Assembly: GCA_030648295.1 (NCBI GenBank)
Contig: JAUSID010000168.1
Coordinates: forward strand, 1 to 64,000
From: Opitutaceae bacterium
Lineage (GTDB): Bacteria; Verrucomicrobiota; Verrucomicrobiia; Opitutales; Opitutaceae
Length of the DNA stretch: 64,000 nt
Direction of reading: 5' to 3'
In this document: positions 59,836-64,000 of the stretch, one piece after another
Numbering within the stretch: position 1 is the first letter of the stretch
How the letters are laid out: every line of letters starts with the position of its first letter
Made by a program: the position numbers and the translations under genes
The notes under the pieces: generated by a model
Databases searched by the model: none
What the model was told of the DNA's origin: nothing
Seen by the model: the letters and a program-made list of their open reading frames with translations, nothing else

Positions 59836-62400
59836 TCACTCCGGCAGCTCCATCAGCCGGAGCGGGCTCACGTAGGTGATGGTGTAGTTGTTGAGCGACA
59901 GCCGCCGGTCCTCGACGCGGAGCCGCAGGTCGAGCGCGCCGACGCCATCGGGGATTTTGGGCAGCCGGATCATGAACCAGTCGCCCCGCTCCGGGATCTG
60001 GCCGAGGTCGTGTTCCCACAACACTTGATCGCCCCAAATCAGCTGGATGAATCGGTAACCAGCCCATCGATACGGCACCATCGTGTTGGAAAAAAGATCC
60101 TTGTTGGTGCTGCTGATGCCCAGCAGCAGCCCGAGCCGGTCCCGCCGACCCGAGACGGGCACGCTCGCGGGCAGCTCGGCATATTCGCCGATCTCCCCGG
60201 GCACCTTGCGGGAGGCCGCGAAGACGGCGGCCTCGATCCCCTCGTGCCGGTACAATCCCGCGATCCAGTCACCCGCGAACTGCGGCTGCGCGCGCGGCAG
60301 GGTCGTCGCGAGCAGCCGGTTGCTGGTCTGCCAGCGGCCGATCCCCCACTCCAGCGGCGGCGCAGCGAAACTCGCGACCATCGTCTTCGTCGGCACGATC
60401 CGGTTGTAGTCGACGATCCGTTCCGCGAGCTGTTTTTCGCGAGCCGCCGTCAATGCCTTCCATCCGTCGAGGTCGAGTGCTGCGCGACGCCGCCACCAAG
60501 TCACATATTTTTCCGTCTGCGCGAGCGACGGCAGCGCCTTCGCGATCCGTTCCAGCTCGCGAGTGACGCGAGCGCGGGCGTCCGTCGCGACGCGCGCACT
60601 CGTTTCCGTGTCATTGGCATACAGGGCCGCGAGAATCCGCCGCTGCGTTTCCGGCCACCACTCCTCGGGAAAATCGAGTTCCGCCGCCGAGCGATGAGTC
60701 GCGAGCTCGCGCCGCATCGGTTCAAGGTAGGCCGGCTTCAAATCCGCTGCGTCGATCACCGTGTCCCGCTCGGCTCCGACCGCGACGCGATCGAGCAGCG
60801 TGCTCAGGTTTGCCGCGAGCTGGCGCGCCGCCGTCCGGTCCGCTGGCCGGCGCAGCCGCGGCGGACTGGCGGGCACCTCCTCGCTGTCCTTGTGCGGATG
60901 CCGGTGGAACGCGAAAAGCTCCTGGAGCTTGTCATCGAACTCCGCCGCGGCCGTCGCCTGGCCCTCGCCAAACACCAGTCCATAGATCCGGCGCCGCAGC
61001 GCGTTCCAGTCATGTTGCCGCGGATTCCACGCCCACCAATTGATCACCGGCACGACGTAATGACGGCCGAGGCTGTTCCCTCCCCAGGGCATCGCGGCTT
61101 CGAGGCACTCGCCGCCCACCGCGAGCTGCGCGTAATCCGGTGCGCTCCAGCCGAGCGACAGCGGCGGCAGCCCGGTGTAGCCCTGCGGCGTGAACAGCCG
61201 CGGCCAGTTGTGCCACCACGAGGGTCGCACCTTCAGTCCCGCGGCCTGCGCCTCGGCCTGCCCCTCCACCGAGGGCACTGCCGTCCAGAACCACAACGCG
61301 GTTTTCATTCCGGGGAGGGCGAGCAGCTTCCGGTTGAACTCCGTGTTGATTTTTGGATACGAGCCTTTCGGCGGCGTAATCGCGATCAGGTGGCCCCCGA
61401 TTTCCCGCGCGCGGCCGAGGTCGAGGACCTGCTGCGTCAGACCGACCGGATCCTCGCCGGGCCCCTTGTCGTCGAACGACAGCCACAACCCATCGGCGCC
61501 GAGCCCGAGCAGCTCGCGAAACGTCGCCATCACCTTCGGGTAGTCCTTCGCCGGCACGCCGCAATTCACCGTGGCGTACACCACGAGCCCGCGGCGATGC
61601 GCCTGCCGCACGGCCTCGCCGATCTCCGCCGAATCCAGTTTCTCACCGGGCTCGAACGCGTAGATGCCGCTGCGCAGGTCGATGAAGTTGACCCGTGACA
61701 TCGCATAGATGTCCAACTCCTGCGGCCGCAGGTAGTGCTTCACCATCGTCTGGGGCCGGCCGCGCCACGGAATAACCGGCCGGTCGCGCACCGTGGCCGG
61801 GAGGAGCGAGAGCCGGTCGCCGCTTCGGCGCAGCATCTGCGCGAGCGTATCCTGCCCGTACATCGCGCCGCGGGCGTTGCTGCCGCCGACGATCACGTGT
61901 GTTCGATCCGCGGATACAATGGTCTCGATCACATATCCGTCCGGCCCCGGCGAGGTGGCGCCCAACTCGATTCGCCGCTCGGTGCAGAGCCGGTCGAGGA
62001 GCTGGCACGTCGACCGCTGTCCGATCACCACGACGGTGCGATGGCCGATTTGTTCCCCGCCTTCGCGCACGACGGGCCAGTCTTGCTTGAACCGCTTCGT
62101 CACGAATTCCCGCAACAAGCGCGCGCCCTCCTGCTCCGGCTCGGCCGCATTCCGGCCAATCACGATCGCAACGGAACCCGGCGGCAACGGAATCTCCGTT
62201 TCCGCCCACCGCACTTCGCGCGGTGGAGGTACGAGTATCGGCGGAGACTCCGCGCGTACGATCGACGCGAGAATACCGGCCAGCCCCGCGGCCATCCAAC
62301 CGGCGCCTCGCCGCCAGCCCACTCGGCTATGACGAACGATGCGGGGATGGAGAACGTGATTCGGTGCGGCGAGGAAGAGCAGCCAGGTCAATGAATTCAT
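59836..62400 (-). CDS. GH84-like (hexosaminidase-type) secreted glycoside hydrolase
   Basis: An 854-residue protein. The N-terminus has a hydrophobic signal (MAAGLAGILASIVRA); alternative starts are the GTG at 62322 and the ATG at 62295. Residues ~50-205 form a GH20b-like domain (REVRWAETEIPLPPGSVAIV, VIVGGSNARGAMYGQDTLAQ). The TIM-barrel domain (~210-500) starts IPWRGRPQTMVKHYL and contains GADGLWLSFDDKGPGEDPVG; the adjacent Asp pair in FDDKG is placed like the catalytic DD of GH84 beta-N-acetylglucosaminidases. KGSYPKINTEFNRKLLALPG, WWHNWPRLF and WWAWNPRQHDWN fit this fold. A long helical and beta C-terminal part follows. Hydrolysis of a 2-acetamido sugar is the best guess. It is followed by convergent copy 2 and preceded by the truncated copy 3. 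Confidence 0.72.
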   Translation of the reverse strand: MNSLTWLLFLAAPNHVLHPRIVRHSRVGWRRGAGWMAAGLAGILASIVRAESPPILVPPPREVRWAETEIPLPPGSVAIVIGRNAAEPEQEGARLLREFVTKRFKQDWPVVREGGEQIGHRTVVVIGQRSTCQLLDRLCTERRIELGATSPGPDGYVIETIVSADRTHVIVGGSNARGAMYGQDTLAQMLRRSGDRLSLLPATVRDRPVIPWRGRPQTMVKHYLRPQELDIYAMSRVNFIDLRSGIYAFEPGEKLDSAEIGEAVRQAHRRGLVVYATVNCGVPAKDYPKVMATFRELLGLGADGLWLSFDDKGPGEDPVGLTQQVLDLGRAREIGGHLIAITPPKGSYPKINTEFNRKLLALPGMKTALWFWTAVPSVEGQAEAQAAGLKVRPSWWHNWPRLFTPQGYTGLPPLSLGWSAPDYAQLAVGGECLEAAMPWGGNSLGRHYVVPVINWWAWNPRQHDWNALRRRIYGLVFGEGQATAAAEFDDKLQELFAFHRHPHKDSEEVPASPPRLRRPADRTAARQLAANLSTLLDRVAVGAERDTVIDAADLKPAYLEPMRRELATHRSAAELDFPEEWWPETQRRILAALYANDTETSARVATDARARVTRELERIAKALPSLAQTEKYVTWWRRRAALDLDGWKALTAAREKQLAERIVDYNRIVPTKTMVASFAAPPLEWGIGRWQTSNRLLATTLPRAQPQFAGDWIAGLYRHEGIEAAVFAASRKVPGEIGEYAELPASVPVSGRRDRLGLLLGISSTNKDLFSNTMVPYRWAGYRFIQLIWGDQVLWEHDLGQIPERGDWFMIRLPKIPDGVGALDLRLRVEDRRLSLNNYTITYVSPLRLMELPE

Positions 62401-62446
62401 TCAGGCAAATCGGGTTTCAGCGCCGCGAGCGCACCGTGGTACACGT

Positions 62447-64000
62447 TCACTTCTTCGGTGTCGGAGCCGCCGCGGCCTCGGTCGCAAAAAATGCTTCGGC
62501 GCCCTGCGCGGCCACGGCCTTAATCTCCGCGGGTGCGAGCGCACGTCCCAGCACGACGATATCGTCGAGGTTGCCGTTGAACTGCTCGTCGCTGCCGAGA
62601 TCGGCGTCCTCACCCACCAGGAGATCGCGCGCCAGCCTGATCGGCGCGCCCCCCGGCAGCCAGCCCTCGCCCACCGGCTCGCCATCAAAATAAAACCGCA
62701 CGTGCCCCTCGTCGTACGTAACGGCGAGGTGGTGGTATTTTTCCGACTGCACCGTGATCGGATCCGAAAGCAGCGGGATGCCGTGTGCGATCAGCCGGAG
62801 ACCGGACAGCACCCGCCCGCTCGGATCGTAATCGAACACCAGTTCGGATCCGTTCACCGGCCGGTTGCCGTTATACGCACTGAACAACCGGGCATGCTTC
62901 CGCTCCGTGCTCCGCGCCATCAGCGCCAGCGTGAATGTCCGGCCCAGCTCCGCCGTTCCGGAAATCTGCAGCGTGTTCAGCGGCCGCCAGGGCGAGGCGA
63001 CCGCAACCGACTGACGTCCGCGCCCCGCGTTCTTCTCCTCGCGATCGATCTTGCTCGTGCCGAGGAACCGCAACTCATGGCGCGGCGCCGACGCGATCGC
63101 ATTGGGGACGACCTTGCCGTTTGCCTTTTCAAACGTGAACAGCGCCGCGAGCTTCGCGGGCGCAGGTTGCTCCGCCACCCGAACGGCATCGCCCGCATGA
63201 AAGGAATACAGCGACGCGTTCTTCAGCCAGAACCGCAGCTTCAGCGGCCCGGCCTGCGCCGGCAGTTCGTCATGTTCCTGCCATGACACGACCTGGTCGA
63301 TGCCGTCGCCGCGCGGTTCGTTGAACTCGCGCCGGCGGTATCCGGGCAGCACCCGGTCGTTGGCATCGAGAACCTCGACCTGCACCAGTCCCTTCGCCGC
63401 CTCGCAGTTGAGGCGAAGTATTCCCGTCAGCCCAAGCAGCGGCTTCGTGACGACCGAACCGGGGTTGTCGTCGCCATCGAGCGAGGCGAAACCGTCCGCG
63501 CGCAGCGTCCCCATCCCGACCGCCGAATGAAACGGCAGGTAATCATGCAGGCCGTCGTATCCGGAATAGTATACGCGCAGCTCGTCGCCCACGCGCAGGA
63601 GCGAGGAACCGACATCGAGCATGCCGTGATCCCAGCTCCGCTTCGGGCCCGTTTCCAGGATCGGGGGCCGGTCACCATCCTGCCGCCGCCAGTGCACTCC
63701 GTCCCGGCTCGTCACCAGCTCGATGAAAATCGGCCCGTGGAAATAGCCCTCGTCGTCCTCCGCCCGGTAAATCGAGAGCAGCCCGATATACATGTTCTGA
63801 TACGGGAAAACGGAGCAGCGGTAGAAGTGCGTGCGCTGGATCGAGCCCGGCGGAGCCCAGCGATCGTCGAAATCGTCCGGCGCCATCACCAGCCGGAGCG
63901 CCGGCCAGGATTCGAAACGCGTCTCCTCGCTGAAACCGATCCCGCGCCGGCGCAGTCCGTTCACCCCCACATTCACCTTGGCGTATCCACGATAGCGATT
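62447..64000 (-). CDS. Propeller protein with C-terminal beta module and LamG-like domain, 5' end outside window
   Basis: The frame is open from 64000 to the stop at 62447; the track start (GTG at 63976) is only the first start-like codon inside the window, so the N-terminus, including any signal peptide, is missing. SVFPYQNMYIGLLSIYRAED, FIELVTSRDGVHWRRQD and LRVGDELRVYYSGYDGLHDY are the propeller part. The beta module VTKPLLGLTGILRLNCEAAK, VEVLDANDRVLPGYR and LRFWLKNASLYSFH equals that of the two paralogues. The last ~220 residues form a LamG/concanavalin-type jelly roll (GELVFDYDP-like SELVFDYDPSG, KYHHLAVTYDEGHVRFYFDG, NGNLDDIVVLGRALAPAEIK). It probably binds and acts on a polysaccharide; family not recognised. 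Confidence 0.72.
   Translation of the reverse strand, partial: NRYRGYAKVNVGVNGLRRRGIGFSEETRFESWPALRLVMAPDDFDDRWAPPGSIQRTHFYRCSVFPYQNMYIGLLSIYRAEDDEGYFHGPIFIELVTSRDGVHWRRQDGDRPPILETGPKRSWDHGMLDVGSSLLRVGDELRVYYSGYDGLHDYLPFHSAVGMGTLRADGFASLDGDDNPGSVVTKPLLGLTGILRLNCEAAKGLVQVEVLDANDRVLPGYRRREFNEPRGDGIDQVVSWQEHDELPAQAGPLKLRFWLKNASLYSFHAGDAVRVAEQPAPAKLAALFTFEKANGKVVPNAIASAPRHELRFLGTSKIDREEKNAGRGRQSVAVASPWRPLNTLQISGTAELGRTFTLALMARSTERKHARLFSAYNGNRPVNGSELVFDYDPSGRVLSGLRLIAHGIPLLSDPITVQSEKYHHLAVTYDEGHVRFYFDGEPVGEGWLPGGAPIRLARDLLVGEDADLGSDEQFNGNLDDIVVLGRALAPAEIKAVAAQGAEAFFATEAAAAPTPKK

Overview
The window reads as GC-rich chromosomal DNA from a member of the Verrucomicrobiota, most likely Opitutaceae-like. 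No rRNA, tRNA or other taxonomic marker is present, so this is inferred from gene content: three very large TonB-dependent receptors (one with the 'SPFEV' segment seen in Opitutaceae receptors), DUF4838 proteins, a formylglycine sulfatase, solute:sodium symporters, a multihaem cytochrome paired with a sorbosone-dehydrogenase-like propeller, and many families of palindromic intergenic repeats. The lifestyle suggested is scavenging of complex glycans.

Layout. 1-11 kb is a mixed region: a cut membrane protein, an unknown membrane protein, the remnant of a sulfatase, a YncE-like propeller, a class I/II aminotransferase, an intact sulfatase, a soluble cNMP-binding histidine kinase, a TPR remnant, a DUF433/DUF5615 pair and a TMTC-like membrane/TPR protein. 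11-37 kb looks like one large glycan-utilisation locus. On the minus strand, right to left, are a neutral-ceramidase-like hydrolase, an FGGY kinase, a DeoR regulator, a TonB-dependent receptor, two DUF4838 proteins, a PL10-type lyase, an (alpha/alpha)6-barrel glycosidase and a TIM-barrel protein. Divergently, on the plus strand, are a class III aminotransferase, a NagB-like protein, an amidohydrolase, an SSS transporter and a large secreted protein. A 39-bp motif (AATGTCAAG-N12-CTCAC-N8-ACATT) occurs exactly twice among the intergenic regions I read: before deoR and in the divergent ceramidase/aminotransferase intergenic region. It is the best candidate for the regulator's operator.

37-45 kb is a second, tightly overlapping minus-strand operon: TonB receptor, Tat-exported sugar isomerase/epimerase-fold protein, pentahaem cytochrome c and sorbosone-dehydrogenase-like propeller, the last three joined by ATGA overlaps. 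It suggests oxidative processing of a sugar or glycoside in the periplasm. 44.6-50 kb carries a PfpI-like protein, an AraC regulator, a divergent CoA-transferase/enoyl-CoA-hydratase pair and a second SSS transporter. 50-56.3 kb is a third sugar operon (SDR, Gfo/Idh/MocA, Tat-exported propeller hydrolase, TonB receptor). 56.6-64 kb holds three paralogous secreted propeller proteins sharing a C-terminal beta module, around a GH84-like protein.

Between genes there are at least seven different families of short inverted repeats (called A to G here). Several sit directly against or inside coding regions and appear to have altered gene ends or added loops. Long antisense ORFs in the track are GC-driven shadows and were left out.
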